DNA of 64,000 nt from Sutcliffiella sp. FSL R7-0096 (GCF_038595065.1 NZ_CP152003.1:4844119-4908118), one strand, 5' to 3'. Shown: positions 25,451 through 35,116, counted from the stretch's first letter. The notes: generated from the letters alone by a model not told the origin. Numbers and translations are program-made.

Positions 25451-27175
25451 GTGGTTAATCTGAATGAAATAAAAAGCGTAGCAATATACGTTCGTGTCAG
25501 CACCGAAGAACAGGCAAGTGAAGGCTATAGCATTTCTGCACAATTGCAAACCCTTCGCCAATTTACTCATCTTTACGGCTGGCAGATCGCTGAAGAATAC
25601 GTCGATGAAGGCATTAGTGGTAAAGATATAAAAGGCCGACCGGCATTGCAAAGAATGATATTGGATGTGGAGAAGGACAAATTCCAAGCTGTATTGGTAT
25701 GGAAGATATCACGTCTTTCAAGAAATATGTTAAATACTCTTGTGCTGCTAGATAAATTCGAAGAGTATGTTGTAAAGTTCATTTCCTACTCTGAGAATTT
25801 TGATACATCCAGTCCTATAGGTAAACTGGTCGTACAATTGATGGCATCCATTGCCGAAATGGAGAGAAATACCCTTTCTGAAAATGTGAAGCTAGGAATG
25901 ACTCAACGTGCTAAAGTAGGAAGCTGGAACGGCGGCGTGGTTTTCGGATTTGATTCTATAGAAAAAGAGCTTATCATTAATCCAAAAGAAGCAGAGATTG
26001 TTCAACTTATTTTTACTCTATATGCAGAAGGTAAAGGTCTCAAAGCCCTCGCTAATCACTTAAACAAAGAAGGATATCGGACTAAACGTGGCAGACACTT
26101 CTCAATCAATGGTATTGCTACAATATTAGATAATCCTATCTATGTTGGTAAAATACGATGGTTACAAGTTGAGAACTGGGATAAAAAGAGAAGGCGTGGA
26201 AAAAATACGAATCCCATTTTAGTTGAAGGGAAACACGAAGCAATTATCTCCGACGAACTTTGGAATATCGTTCATGCCCGTAGACAAAGTAAGTCATTTA
26301 AGCAGCGTCAGTCTAACGAACCTTTTCTCTTAAGCAGTATCCTTAGATGTCCTAACTGTGGTCAAGGCATGGTCCCATCTATTACTATTTCTACTCGAAA
26401 AGATGGAACTAAACGAAAGCATCGCTATTATGTCTGTAGTGACTTCCACAACAAAGGATCATCAGCATGTAAAGCAAATTCAATTAAAGCCTACTATGCA
26501 GAAGATGCTGTCATTAATCGTATAACAGACTTCTTAAACGATTCAGCTGGCTTTAGTAATACTATAGAGAATATTAATGAAGACACGGTTCATACAAATG
26601 TGAAACTAAAAGAGCAGTTAGAGATGATTGAAGCAGAACTTAAAAAAGCCAATGCCATGCAAGAAAAATATATGGAAGCTTTTGAGCAAAATCTCTTCCC
26701 TGTATCCATACTACAGGAAAAGTTACACAAGTTAGCTAAATCGAAGAATGACTTAGTTCAAAAGAAAAATGAACTTAGCTTTCAACTAAGTTCATCCGAC
26801 TCAAAAATTATTACACCTGACGTGGTTAGGCATTTATTAGAAATGTATGTACAAGTATTTCAACAGTCTTCGAGAGAAAAGAAAAAGCAGCTTTTTCAAC
26901 TTTTAATAAATAAGATAACGATAATACAAGCTGACGGTCGCTCTCGAACGGTGGATAATATCGAACTCGATTTTGATTTTTCAGAAGTCAATCTGTCCAA
27001 AACATTTACACTTATTCACATCTTGTATCTTGAATCAGATCATTCAGAGCAAAATTCCTCTTCAAAACCTGATTCAAAAGACAAAATGCCATCTTATCTT
27101 CAGTTTTTTTTGCCTCTATTTATGGTACGGTTCCCCCCGATTAATCCGAAAACCCCGATAAACCTGCTCCAATAG
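25451..27175 (+). CDS. Large serine recombinase (island integrase)
   Basis: 574-residue site-specific recombinase. The catalytic domain starts [18 protein letters not shown] with Ser17; a recombinase domain ([19 protein letters not shown]) follows, then a zinc ribbon with CPNCGQGM near residue 300 and a second Cys pair, a coiled coil (~390-450) and a C-terminal part. It lies beside the right island end and reads through the attachment site, so the last 13 residues come from antisense rlmH. The GTG at 25451 has only a weak GGAG upstream; an unusual CTG start nine bases on is possible. Presumed to integrate and excise the element. Confidence 0.9.
   Translation: MVNLNEIKSVAIYVRVSTEEQASEGYSISAQLQTLRQFTHLYGWQIAEEYVDEGISGKDIKGRPALQRMILDVEKDKFQAVLVWKISRLSRNMLNTLVLLDKFEEYVVKFISYSENFDTSSPIGKLVVQLMASIAEMERNTLSENVKLGMTQRAKVGSWNGGVVFGFDSIEKELIINPKEAEIVQLIFTLYAEGKGLKALANHLNKEGYRTKRGRHFSINGIATILDNPIYVGKIRWLQVENWDKKRRRGKNTNPILVEGKHEAIISDELWNIVHARRQSKSFKQRQSNEPFLLSSILRCPNCGQGMVPSITISTRKDGTKRKHRYYVCSDFHNKGSSACKANSIKAYYAEDAVINRITDFLNDSAGFSNTIENINEDTVHTNVKLKEQLEMIEAELKKANAMQEKYMEAFEQNLFPVSILQEKLHKLAKSKNDLVQKKNELSFQLSSSDSKIITPDVVRHLLEMYVQVFQQSSREKKKQLFQLLINKITIIQADGRSRTVDNIELDFDFSEVNLSKTFTLIHILYLESDHSEQNSSSKPDSKDKMPSYLQFFLPLFMVRFPPINPKTPINLLQ
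27116..27133 (-). other. Right attachment site at the end of rlmH
   Basis: The minus strand reads GGGGAACCGTACCATAAATAG (GEPYHK, stop). The core TTATGGTACGGTTC equals the left copy, whereas the stop differs (AAATAG here, AAGTAA at the left), as expected if the last bases came from the element. Confidence 0.85.
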
Positions 27176-27595
27176 TATCAACTTCATCAACTGATGCGGA
27201 AACGTCATCCTAGAAAAAGACAACGTATCATTCGCCCTCTTCATCACGTCCCCGCTCAACCCAAGCGATCCCCCAATCACAAACGCTACCTTACTCTTCC
27301 CATAAGTAGCCAGCTTGTCCATTTCCCTCGCCAATTCTTCAGATGAACGTTGCTTCCCTTCAATCGCCAAAGCAATCACATGGGTATCATCAGAAATCTT
27401 CCCTAGTATCCGTTCGCCTTCTTTATTTTTCACTTGTTCCATTTCGGCTTCGCTTAATTGTTCTGGGGCTTTTTCGTCTGGGAGCTCAATGATGTCTATT
27501 TTTGCGTAGGCACTCAAACGTTTCAAATACTCATTTATTCCTTGTTTCAGATACTTCTCTTTTAGTTTTCCTATTGTGATTATTGAGATATTCAC
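27116..27595 (-). CDS. rlmH: 23S rRNA (pseudouridine-1915-N3)-methyltransferase RlmH
   Basis: 159-residue SPOUT methyltransferase that methylates pseudouridine 1915 in helix 69 of 23S rRNA. The SAM-binding knot is seen in [10 protein letters not shown] (residues ~103-112), and the C-terminus is the conserved GEPYHK. The GTG start has AGGTGG upstream. Its 3' end is the integration site of the island; the element supplies a stop that keeps the protein full length. It is the last gene of the wal-htrC cluster, as yydA is in B. subtilis. Confidence 0.97.
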   Translation of the reverse strand: MNISIITIGKLKEKYLKQGINEYLKRLSAYAKIDIIELPDEKAPEQLSEAEMEQVKNKEGERILGKISDDTHVIALAIEGKQRSSEELAREMDKLATYGKSKVAFVIGGSLGLSGDVMKRANDTLSFSRMTFPHQLMKLILLEQVYRGFRINRGEPYHK

Positions 27596-27619
27596 ATGTC
27601 ATACCACCTTGCAAACAGT

Positions 27620-27891
27620 TTATCCACAGAAGTTATCCACATATCAACAATTTCTATCCACATTTAGTGGGCGAATATTAGTTCCCCACCATATATATTG
27701 CAGCTTCTTTACAAAATTCACAGGTTGTTGATAACTTTTCTTCTTCCGGTAACATCTCTAAAATTGGTGCTTCCTCGTGTTCATCTATGTACATTTCCAT
27801 TGCTAACTCAATATGCTCTAAACAGCATTTCATTTTATCCACAATCCTTTCAAAACCTTCTTTAACTTCACTAGAATACCATTTATCCACA
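27620..27891. promoter_or_regulatory. Cluster of DnaA boxes beside rlmH
   Basis: Four perfect TTATCCACA boxes (27620-27628, 27633-27641, 27835-27843, 27883-27891) and one with a single mismatch (27654-27662), all in the same orientation, lie within 272 bases. The region upstream of yydA/rlmH is a known DnaA-binding cluster in B. subtilis, which fits. Confidence 0.75.
27678..27833 (-). CDS. yyzF: CxxH/CxxC small zinc-type protein (YyzF-like)
   Basis: 51-residue protein starting MKCCLEHIELAMEMYIDEH and ending with CEFCKEAAIYMVGN. The paired CxxH-like CCLEH and CEFC motifs define the BA_5709/YyzF family and suggest a metal-binding site; the role is unknown. An alternative ATG at 27926 has a good SD (AAGGGGAGAG) and would add 31 residues not found in the family, as far as I can recall. 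The DnaA boxes at 27835 and 27883 would then be coding. Lies between htrC and rlmH. Confidence 0.75.
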   Translation of the reverse strand: MKCCLEHIELAMEMYIDEHEEAPILEMLPEEEKLSTTCEFCKEAAIYMVGN

Positions 27892-27942
27892 TGTGAGGAA
27901 ACAGAAAGGGAAGAGATTTCTGCCATCTCTCCCCTTTTCTTC

Positions 27943-29196
27943 TTATTCGCCGGTTGTATCTTCCGTTAAATTCACGGTTGTTGATTTTTGATCCTTGCCT
28001 CGATAGAAAGTTACCTTCATATCATCGCCGACCTGTTTTTCATTATAAAGATGCTTGCGCAACTCAATGACATCCCGCACTTGTTCGCCGTCAAGGTCCA
28101 CAATAACATCATATTCCTGCAATCCTGCTTTAGCGGCAGGTGATCCAGGTGCCACTCCCGTAATATACACACCTGCACTTACTTCTTTCGGAAGCTTCAA
28201 CGTCTGTTGCCAGTGGTAGCTTGATACATCGGACAACGAGCCAATGCTGACACCAAAGTATGGCCGTTTAACCTGGCCGTATTGCTCCAAGTCACTAATG
28301 ATTGGAATCGCCGAGTTGACCGGTATGGCCAAACCGATACCTTCCACCGCGGACTGGGCAATTTTCATCGAGTTGATGCCGATGACTTTCCCTTGGATAT
28401 TGATCAAAGCGCCTCCGCTGTTACCAGGGTTGATGGCAGCATCTGTTTGCATGACATCCGCGTGCCAATCCGGAGTGCCGTCCCTATTCACATCAACAGG
28501 AATGCTCCGATCTGTTCCGGAGATGATTCCCTGTGTTACCGAGCCGGAAAACTGCAGTCCTAGAGGGTTTCCGATGGCGATCACAGGCTCGCCTGTACGG
28601 ACGCTGTCAGAGTCCCCGAAGTCCGCCACCTTTGTCACCATTTCATCTGCCATGGATAACACAGCAAGATCTGTCAACGGATCTTCACCGAGCACCTCTG
28701 CCGGTACCCTTGTCCCGTCAATCAGGCTGAGTTCCACCTGGGTTGCCCCTTCAATAACATGATAATTCGTCACCACATAGGCTTTTCCGTTCTCTTTTTT
28801 ATAGATGACACCAGAGCCTGTCCCCGCCTCGCCTTCCTCATCTGTTTCGACTTCCGTGTCGTTCCAGAAGGAGGCATTTTGCAGGTTGATGACGCCGACA
28901 ACTGCTTCTGCGACATTATCGACTGCTTCTGTTACACCTGATGTTACATTAACGGAGACATTGCGAATTTCCGCTGCAGTACCACCGGATTCTGACTGAT
29001 TTGGCAACTGCCCGCGCTGTTCCACCGCTTGACGATTACTCCCATCCGGCATCACTCTTCCCGTCAAACCAGGGAAGGCCACAGCCAATAATAAAACGCC
29101 AAGTGACAACGCCACGATTCCAGGGAGAAAATACCTCCCTCTGTTTCCTTTTTGCTTAGAATGTTTGGATGGATCTTGTTTGTCGTAATATCCCAT
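27943..29196 (-). CDS. htrC: HtrA-like serine protease HtrC (YyxA)
   Basis: 417-residue membrane-anchored Do-like protease acting outside the membrane. One transmembrane helix (YFLPGIVALSLGVLLLAVAF) follows a short polar start. The trypsin-like domain has the catalytic triad in TNYHVIEG (His), LTDLAVL (Asp) and GNSGGAL (Ser), and the C-terminus holds a PDZ domain (GSPAAKAGLQEYDVIVDLDG). ATG 29196 is preferred because GGAAGGA lies four bases upstream. It follows walJ, as in other Bacillaceae. Confidence 0.95.
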   Translation of the reverse strand: MGYYDKQDPSKHSKQKGNRGRYFLPGIVALSLGVLLLAVAFPGLTGRVMPDGSNRQAVEQRGQLPNQSESGGTAAEIRNVSVNVTSGVTEAVDNVAEAVVGVINLQNASFWNDTEVETDEEGEAGTGSGVIYKKENGKAYVVTNYHVIEGATQVELSLIDGTRVPAEVLGEDPLTDLAVLSMADEMVTKVADFGDSDSVRTGEPVIAIGNPLGLQFSGSVTQGIISGTDRSIPVDVNRDGTPDWHADVMQTDAAINPGNSGGALINIQGKVIGINSMKIAQSAVEGIGLAIPVNSAIPIISDLEQYGQVKRPYFGVSIGSLSDVSSYHWQQTLKLPKEVSAGVYITGVAPGSPAAKAGLQEYDVIVDLDGEQVRDVIELRKHLYNEKQVGDDMKVTFYRGKDQKSTTVNLTEDTTGE

Positions 29197-29304
29197 GTTG
29201 TCCTTCCTTTCTTTCACATCGCAACTACCATCGCCACTCCATGTAAAAGTCCTAAAGGGTCCAGGAAAAAAGACAAAAAGAAAGGCGCTATAAGCCTAAG
29301 ACTT

Positions 29305-30099
29305 TTACACGAAAGCAAGCGCGGTTGGTTTCTCAGGATCTGTGTCATACAACTCCACTTGTTCTCCCACGATTACTCCCCGTGTGGCAAGTGTTTGCTG
29401 GACAGACATCCTCGCTAGATCTTTCATGTTATTATCTTTACTTAAATGCGCCAAATAAATACGCTTCGTTTTGTCTCCCATGACATCCGCCATGGCAAGG
29501 GCTGCATCCTCATTGGATACGTGTCCTACATCGCTTAAGATACGTCGTTTGATGCTCCATGGATAGTGTCCCATCTGTAACATCTGCACGTCATGATTGC
29601 TTTCAAAAACATAGGCGTCTGCATCGGAAATGATGCCTTTCACCCTGTCGCTGACATAACCAGTGTCGGTGATGACAACAACTTTTTTATCCCCATCATG
29701 GAAGGAATAGAACATCGGCTCTGCTGCATCGTGTGATACACCGAATGATTGAACATCCAGACCACCAAATGTTTTCACCTGTTCCAGCTCAAACGTGAAT
29801 TTTTGCTCTGTCGGGATGACGCCAACCAGGCCGTCCATCGCCTTCCATGTCTTTTCATTGGCATAGATCGGGAGCTTGTACTTTCTGGCAAGTACGCCAA
29901 GTCCCTTAATGTGATCGCTATGCTCATGTGTCACCAAAATACCGGATAGATCTTCTATTTTTCTGCCTATCCCATTAAACAGTTCTTGCATTTTTTTGCC
30001 GCTCAAACCAGCATCGATTAATAAAGAATGCTCCTCTGTTGCGACATAAATTGCATTTCCTGTGCTGCCGCTTGCTAGCACGCTAAAATGCAGGCTCAT
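29305..30099 (-). CDS. walJ: Metallo-beta-lactamase-fold protein WalJ (YycJ)
   Basis: 264-residue MBL-fold hydrolase. The metal-binding motif is [10 protein letters not shown] (residues ~56-65), with later ligands in [16 protein letters not shown] and HLSKDNN. YycJ has been linked to 5'-3' exonuclease activity and to co-ordinating replication with wall synthesis, so it acts in the cytoplasm. It follows walI by six bases and closes the walRKHIJ core. Confidence 0.95.
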   Translation of the reverse strand: MSLHFSVLASGSTGNAIYVATEEHSLLIDAGLSGKKMQELFNGIGRKIEDLSGILVTHEHSDHIKGLGVLARKYKLPIYANEKTWKAMDGLVGVIPTEQKFTFELEQVKTFGGLDVQSFGVSHDAAEPMFYSFHDGDKKVVVITDTGYVSDRVKGIISDADAYVFESNHDVQMLQMGHYPWSIKRRILSDVGHVSNEDAALAMADVMGDKTKRIYLAHLSKDNNMKDLARMSVQQTLATRGVIVGEQVELYDTDPEKPTALAFV

Positions 30100-30105
30100 G
30101 TCACT

Positions 30106-30912
30106 TCACTCCAATGTTCGATTGTCTTTTTTAATAATGGATCCTTCAAATGCGTTTACGAAAAAGTCCTGTTCAAGGTTCTTATTCTCGTTGATGACGA
30201 TATGCCAAGTCGGGATCAATACATGCGAGTTCGTATTATCCAACAAGGTGTAATAGCCGAGTTCCATATGGCTGACATGGCTTCTTGACCGTAAATCGCC
30301 GCTGTTGTACAAGTTCTCCAATGCATTGAAAACAGAGATGACATCTTGCTCTACATCCATTTCCTCAAGATCCGTGATATATGTCTGCATATAGGAGACA
30401 ATCTCACCCAGTTCGTTTAATTGTACCGTTACCATCCCACTCGAGTTACTGTAAATATGCTTTCCGTCATATTGCTGGAAAAAATATAACGTATTGCTAA
30501 CAGGATTAAAGCCCCAGAACTTATATTGGTCGGCAAAGAGAATTTGATCTTGGAAAACCGTATTGAGCTTTGAGGTCATATTAGTTTCCGGAAGCGCAAT
30601 CGGTTCCTTCCACTCAGCAAGTATTGTTGTTTCGTCTATACGCTTTACCTCTTGCCCCTTTTCCTCCATTAACTCCTTCACATCTTCATCAGTGAACACA
30701 TAGCTGCTCCCGCTGATATAGCTTTCTTTAGAAGGTGCTTTTGGAAGGTCTGCATAGGTAATTTCATCTACCTCAAACTTCTCCTCTGTAGAGGCCTCAG
30801 CAAGTAATTCCAACTGACTTTTCTCTCTTTTATCAAGTATTTTTGCTCCAAGAAAGAGGTTTAAGACAAGGAACGTAAGGATGAAGATTGTCTTGGTTTT
30901 CCTCCAATCCAT
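30106..30912 (-). CDS. walI: WalK regulator WalI (YycI)
   Basis: 268-residue bitopic protein: a single N-terminal transmembrane helix (TIFILTFLVLNLFLGAKIL) and an extracytoplasmic domain. WalI and WalH bind the WalK kinase in the membrane and hold its activity down. The start at ATG 30912 has GGAAGGGGG upstream and leaves a one-base gap to walH; an ATG 24 bases earlier lies inside walH. Confidence 0.95.
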   Translation of the reverse strand: MDWRKTKTIFILTFLVLNLFLGAKILDKREKSQLELLAEASTEEKFEVDEITYADLPKAPSKESYISGSSYVFTDEDVKELMEEKGQEVKRIDETTILAEWKEPIALPETNMTSKLNTVFQDQILFADQYKFWGFNPVSNTLYFFQQYDGKHIYSNSSGMVTVQLNELGEIVSYMQTYITDLEEMDVEQDVISVFNALENLYNSGDLRSRSHVSHMELGYYTLLDNTNSHVLIPTWHIVINENKNLEQDFFVNAFEGSIIKKDNRTLE

Positions 30913-30913
30913 C

Positions 30914-32251
30914 TTACATTCCCCCTTCCAAATCATCGTTTTCCGTAAAGTTAAGCTTGGACCATGTTGAATGGCTTTCCTGGTAAACCCATATCGGTTC
31001 GATCGTGATGATCTCCGTTGTTTCAGAACTTCGCTTTAGTTCATAAGCGATTTTAATATCAGTCACTTTGCTGGGATCGATGTTCAACTTTTCCATTTCC
31101 CTCAATACACGCTCTCCTCTAGGAAGTTTCTTTTGGGGAGATCTAGGCACAATGATGCCAAATTCAAAGATTGGCCGAGTATACTCACGCAGTTCATTAT
31201 TCCTCCAGGATTGTACAATCTCTGTGACCGCATCTGAATTAAAGTTGAATATTGGATAGTCACCAACATACATTCGATAGGAAACGGTGTCCTCCAAGGT
31301 ACTCCTATTCCATTTATCCAGCTTATAATTTTCTACAGGTCCCGTCCAACCGCTATGATTATTCACAAACTCGATTCCTTGCTCAATGACATTGAATTCC
31401 AATGTATTTCCTTGTCCGGTGTTCCCGGGGTTTACATATTGGAGTTTATAATCATGATTGGTTACCCTCATCAGCCTGGAATCATCACGGTATACCTCCG
31501 CATCGAGCGTCATGTCTTTTGTTACAATGCTCGGCTCGCTAAAAAGTGCATCTTTGAAATCTTCCGGATTTAACTGATCGGTAAAATAACTATAGGTGCG
31601 TATTTGCTCCTCTTTCCTGTCCAGGGCAGGGAAGAATACATATCGATCATCCTGCGCTTTTAAAGAGAGGTAGAGCGGATTTGTTCTTCCTGTTTGATAA
31701 AAGGCACGCTCCATTTGGCTAAGCGATAGGTTGCTTACCCTTGCCGAATAAACTTCCTTCTCTTCGTAGTTGACCAAGAAGATGGTTTGCTCACTACCTT
31801 CAGATACAACGTTAAAATCAATCAGTATTCTGTTGATATTAATTTCCGGGATCTCACTATCCCTAAAGTTTGTTAGAAAACGGAACGTCTGCAACGGGAT
31901 ATCATCAGGAAATACCACTTCCATTTTTCTGTTGCCATGCATAAAAGAAGTAAAGTCATGGTTGTTATTGTCCACCCGTTCAATATCATAAAGGCTCCAA
32001 CTTTTAAACTCATTCAGAAAGCGATCTGTATCCACATTCCCATGATGTACATCATCATAATGAAAAAGCATATGGCTTGGTTTTACAATTTGGTTGATTT
32101 CCTTCTTTTCCCTGATTTCCACATCACTGATGACTCGATCGCTGTTGATGTATTCATAGTCAGGTTGATAGGTCCACAGATTCCATGTAAGAACGAGGCT
32201 TAGTAGTACAAGAAAGGTTAAAATTAATGATTTAATAGTTTCATAATTCAT
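30914..32251 (-). CDS. walH: WalK regulator WalH (YycH)
   Basis: 445-residue membrane-anchored extracytoplasmic protein with one N-terminal helix (LILTFLVLLSLVLTWNLW). It forms a complex with WalI and WalK. The family phrases TYQPDYEYI and the C-terminal LKRSSETTEIITIEPIWVY-like segment are present. Its ATG overlaps the walK stop by four bases. Confidence 0.95.
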   Translation of the reverse strand: MNYETIKSLILTFLVLLSLVLTWNLWTYQPDYEYINSDRVISDVEIREKKEINQIVKPSHMLFHYDDVHHGNVDTDRFLNEFKSWSLYDIERVDNNNHDFTSFMHGNRKMEVVFPDDIPLQTFRFLTNFRDSEIPEININRILIDFNVVSEGSEQTIFLVNYEEKEVYSARVSNLSLSQMERAFYQTGRTNPLYLSLKAQDDRYVFFPALDRKEEQIRTYSYFTDQLNPEDFKDALFSEPSIVTKDMTLDAEVYRDDSRLMRVTNHDYKLQYVNPGNTGQGNTLEFNVIEQGIEFVNNHSGWTGPVENYKLDKWNRSTLEDTVSYRMYVGDYPIFNFNSDAVTEIVQSWRNNELREYTRPIFEFGIIVPRSPQKKLPRGERVLREMEKLNIDPSKVTDIKIAYELKRSSETTEIITIEPIWVYQESHSTWSKLNFTENDDLEGGM

Positions 32252-34083
32252 GCCCAGTCATCCTCTTGTTCCTCTTGGGAGATAGGAAGTGTGAAGTAGA
32301 TGGTAGTGCCTTTTCCTTCTTCACTCGATGCCCATATATCACCGTCATGGGCTTGGATCATTTCTTTGGCAATCGCCAACCCCAGTCCAGTACCCCCAAG
32401 CATTCTTGTTCTGGCTTTATCCACTCGGTAGAAACGCTCAAAGATTTTATTAATATCAGCCTTTGGAATTCCAACTCCTTGATCACTGATGCTTACCAAG
32501 ATCTGATTGGCTGATTCTTCAATGTCAACTGTGAATATAATGGTCCCACCTTCTGGCGAATATTTCATGGCATTGGAAATAATATTATCCAGGACCTGCG
32601 TAATTTTATCTGTATCAAGGGAAACCTGAATTTTTTCTTTTGGAATGTTCCGTATGAAAGAAACCTTCTGAGATTTGGATAATTCAAACCTGTCAATAAT
32701 CCTATTAAAGAATTCACCAAAGTCTATCTGTTTCTTATAAAAATGATAATCTCTGGAATCCATTTTGGAGAGTTGTAATAGATCATTAACTAACCTGATC
32801 ATTCTTTCCGTCTCTGTTTGCGTGACATCCAAGAACCTAGGTGCGATCTCGTCATCCTTCCAGGCTCCATCAGCCAATGCCTCTAAGTAACTACGCATTG
32901 TAGTCAGTGGCGTTCTTAATTCATGCGATACATTTGCCACAAATTCCCGACGCTCCTGATCGATTTTTTCCTGTTCGGTGATATCGTGCAAAACGGTTAT
33001 CAATCCATTAATAAACCCTGTCTCCTTCTGAATAACAGAGTTGCTCGCTCTAAGTATAAACGGTTTTTTCTCTGTACTGAAATCTAGAATCAAGGATTCC
33101 TGTTCGGAAATCAACAGGTCAAATGTGTGGGTTTCCTCAATGCCCAACACTTCAATGATCGATTTGTTTATAACTGTTTCACGTGGAACATCCAGCATCC
33201 CCAAGGCAGGTTCATTGATGAGGATGATTCTTCCTTTTCTATCCGTCGCAATTACACCATCTGTCATATGGGATAGAACAGAACTCAACTTTCTACGTTC
33301 GCCCTCAGTGGTCGCTTGAGCTTCCTGTAGCTTTTTTGTCAAGTTGTTGAAAGAGAGCGCCAACTGGCCAATTTCATCATTACCGTAAATATTAACCTTC
33401 CGGGAAAAATTCCCTCTGGCCATTTCCAGGGCCTGTTTTCTCATATCAGACATCGGTCTTGTAATTGTCTGGGCAAGGATAACGCCAAGTACCGCAGTAA
33501 ATGCCATGGCAATGATCGTTCCTGTGGCAAAAATCCCATTGATTTGCCGCATCTGTGTATATAGTTTCTCCATGGAAGCCTCAACATAAATGGCACCGAT
33601 GATCTCTTGGTTATTGGATTTAACAGGTGTAGCTATTTGTCTAACCCGATTCAAGGTCTGTCGATCTATTGCATCCTTAGGAGTTGACTTTCCCGTTACT
33701 AAAGCCCGTTTTACAAGAAGCTCTGTCGTCCTTTTTCCTACACTTGTTTGATTGTATGGATTAGAAGTCCCCAAGACCCTGCTGTTTGCATTCATCACTC
33801 GAATCTCATCAATGTCTTCCATTGTTACATCTTGCAGCACGGCACGGATATCTTCCTCAATGGTTGGAGAAGTATCATCCCGCTGCTTCTTTATTTCTTG
33901 CTCAATGCTGTATGCCAAAAGGTTGATACGCTCATTTAGGGATTCATTAAAGTTTTCAATCAGCTGATTTTCCAGCTTGCTGACAAAATAAACCCCGATG
34001 ATCTGCATGGCAACCAAGATCAGCAATACATAGATCACCACAAACTTAAGATGAATGGATCGAAAAAAACCTACCTTTTTCAT
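32248..34083 (-). CDS. walK: Sensor histidine kinase WalK (YycG)
   Basis: 611-residue essential kinase controlling cell-wall hydrolases. It has a transmembrane helix near the start, an extracytoplasmic Cache-like domain (~35-180), a second helix, a HAMP domain, a PAS domain (GVIATDRKGRIILIN), and a HisKA domain with the phosphorylated His in VSHELRTPLTTMRSY. The HATPase shows NAMKYSPEGG, DQGVGIP and GGTGLGLAIA. ATG 34083 has AGGAA eight bases upstream; a longer frame would overlap walR. A perfect parS site lies inside the gene. Confidence 0.97.
   Translation of the reverse strand: MKKVGFFRSIHLKFVVIYVLLILVAMQIIGVYFVSKLENQLIENFNESLNERINLLAYSIEQEIKKQRDDTSPTIEEDIRAVLQDVTMEDIDEIRVMNANSRVLGTSNPYNQTSVGKRTTELLVKRALVTGKSTPKDAIDRQTLNRVRQIATPVKSNNQEIIGAIYVEASMEKLYTQMRQINGIFATGTIIAMAFTAVLGVILAQTITRPMSDMRKQALEMARGNFSRKVNIYGNDEIGQLALSFNNLTKKLQEAQATTEGERRKLSSVLSHMTDGVIATDRKGRIILINEPALGMLDVPRETVINKSIIEVLGIEETHTFDLLISEQESLILDFSTEKKPFILRASNSVIQKETGFINGLITVLHDITEQEKIDQERREFVANVSHELRTPLTTMRSYLEALADGAWKDDEIAPRFLDVTQTETERMIRLVNDLLQLSKMDSRDYHFYKKQIDFGEFFNRIIDRFELSKSQKVSFIRNIPKEKIQVSLDTDKITQVLDNIISNAMKYSPEGGTIIFTVDIEESANQILVSISDQGVGIPKADINKIFERFYRVDKARTRMLGGTGLGLAIAKEMIQAHDGDIWASSEEGKGTTIYFTLPISQEEQEDDWA
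33175..33190. promoter_or_regulatory. parS site inside walK
   Basis: TGTTTCACGTGGAACA is a perfect match to the Bacillus parS consensus (TGTTNCACGTGAAACA on the other strand), the binding site of Spo0J/ParB. The distance to oriC is ~31 kb. Confidence 0.85.
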
Positions 34084-34088
34084 GTATA

Positions 34089-34790
34089 TTATTCCTGCTC
34101 GGTTTGTCGCAGGTAATAGCCAACTCCTCTTCTTGTAACTATCCATGTCGGATGACTTGGATTATCCTCAATTTTTTCACGTAGGCGACGTACCGTTACG
34201 TCCACGGTTCTCACATCTCCATAATAATCGTAACCCCAAACCGTCTGCAGGAGATGCTCACGTGTCATTACTTGTCCAATGTGCTTGGCAAGGTAATGAA
34301 GTAATTCAAACTCACGGTGCGTCAACTCGATCATGTCTCCACGTTTTGTCACCATATATGCATCAGGATGGATGACAAGGGAACCAATCGAGATTTCCGT
34401 CGGTTCTTCCGTGTCAGCAGCCTTTTGCTGGTGACGGCGCAGGTTTGCCTTCACACGTGCAATCAACTCCCGTGTGCTGAATGGCTTCGTCACATAGTCA
34501 TCGGCACCAAGCTCAAGCCCGAGTACCTTATCAATTTCGGAATCCTTTGCTGTCAGCATGATGATTGGCATTTCATATTTTTTACGGACTTCCCTGCATA
34601 CTTCCATGCCGTCTCTTTGCGGTAACATGATATCAAGTAAAATTAAATCTGGACGCACTTCCTCTACCTTATTGACCGCTTCTTCGCCATCATAGGCACA
34701 GTACACTTCATAGCCTTCTTTTTGAAGGTTGAATTTCAATATATCGGCAATTGGTTTCTCGTCGTCTACCACTAATATTTTCTTTTCCAT
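34089..34790 (-). CDS. walR: Response regulator WalR (YycF)
   Basis: 233-residue OmpR-family regulator. The receiver domain shows the acidic DDEK start, the phosphorylated Asp in [13 protein letters not shown], and the TKPFSTREL lysine. The C-terminal winged helix contains [19 protein letters not shown] and [17 protein letters not shown]. It activates wall hydrolase genes in response to WalK. First gene of the wal operon, five bases from walK. Confidence 0.97.
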   Translation of the reverse strand: MEKKILVVDDEKPIADILKFNLQKEGYEVYCAYDGEEAVNKVEEVRPDLILLDIMLPQRDGMEVCREVRKKYEMPIIMLTAKDSEIDKVLGLELGADDYVTKPFSTRELIARVKANLRRHQQKAADTEEPTEISIGSLVIHPDAYMVTKRGDMIELTHREFELLHYLAKHIGQVMTREHLLQTVWGYDYYGDVRTVDVTVRRLREKIEDNPSHPTWIVTRRGVGYYLRQTEQE

Positions 34791-34912
34791 CTGAGTTTCG
34801 CTCCTTCAACTTCTATCTATTTATATCATTCAGTATTTACGAAAGCATTATACTATTTACTTTACCATGTAGAGCTTTGTAAAGCATCTATTAAGGGAAA
34901 GCTTCATTAACT

Positions 34913-35043
34913 CCTGTAGATTTCCATTCCATGTGTTCGCTTATCCAGAGGGCGCTATTTGAGCCTCCCCACAACGCTTCAGAGGTCTCAACCTTCCCCT
35001 ACCTCCCGCCGGAGTCACCACAGCGTGCACTACAATCTACAGG
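34913..35043. repeat. Dispersed palindromic repeat, family B, copy 1
   Basis: A ~131-bp imperfect palindrome between walR and the M23 peptidase gene. Outer arms are CCTGTAGATT (34913-34922) and AATCTACAGG (35034-35043), a perfect 10-bp inverted repeat. Inside are the family blocks TTCGCTT, GAGCCTCC, GTCTCAACC and GGAGTC. It does not code. Confidence 0.8.
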
Positions 35044-35067
35044 TGGACTTGTAATACTCTTCAGCAT

Positions 35068-35104
35068 ATAAAAACCTCTAGCTAACTTTCAGGTTGCTAG
35101 AGGT
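35068..35104 (-). terminator. Terminator of the M23 peptidase gene
   Basis: AACCTCTAGC (35073-35082) pairs with GCTAGAGGTT (35095-35104), followed by TTTATA on the minus strand; 12 bases past the stop. Confidence 0.85.
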
Positions 35105-35116
35105 TCGTGTATGTGT

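Larger units (their letters stand above)
17607..27133. mobile_element. SCC-like genomic island integrated at the 3' end of rlmH
   Basis: A 9.5-kb AT-rich insert flanked by the 14-bp direct repeat TTATGGTACGGTTC (17607-17620 and 27120-27133), which is the last codons of rlmH (GEPYHK) on the minus strand. Just inside both ends lies an inverted copy of AGAGGCAAAAAA (17635-17646 and 27106-27117). It encodes a large serine recombinase beside the right end. Cargo: an ABC-3C-type conflict system, a metallophosphoesterase/nucleotidyltransferase cluster and gene remnants. The layout mirrors staphylococcal cassette chromosomes, but no ccr or mec genes are present. Confidence 0.88.

Noticed and set aside
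17607..27133. A prophage in place of an island
   Set aside because: No capsid, tail, terminase, lysis or replication genes are seen.
28244..28762. A 172-residue plus-strand frame over htrC
   Set aside because: Antisense shadow of a well-supported protease gene.
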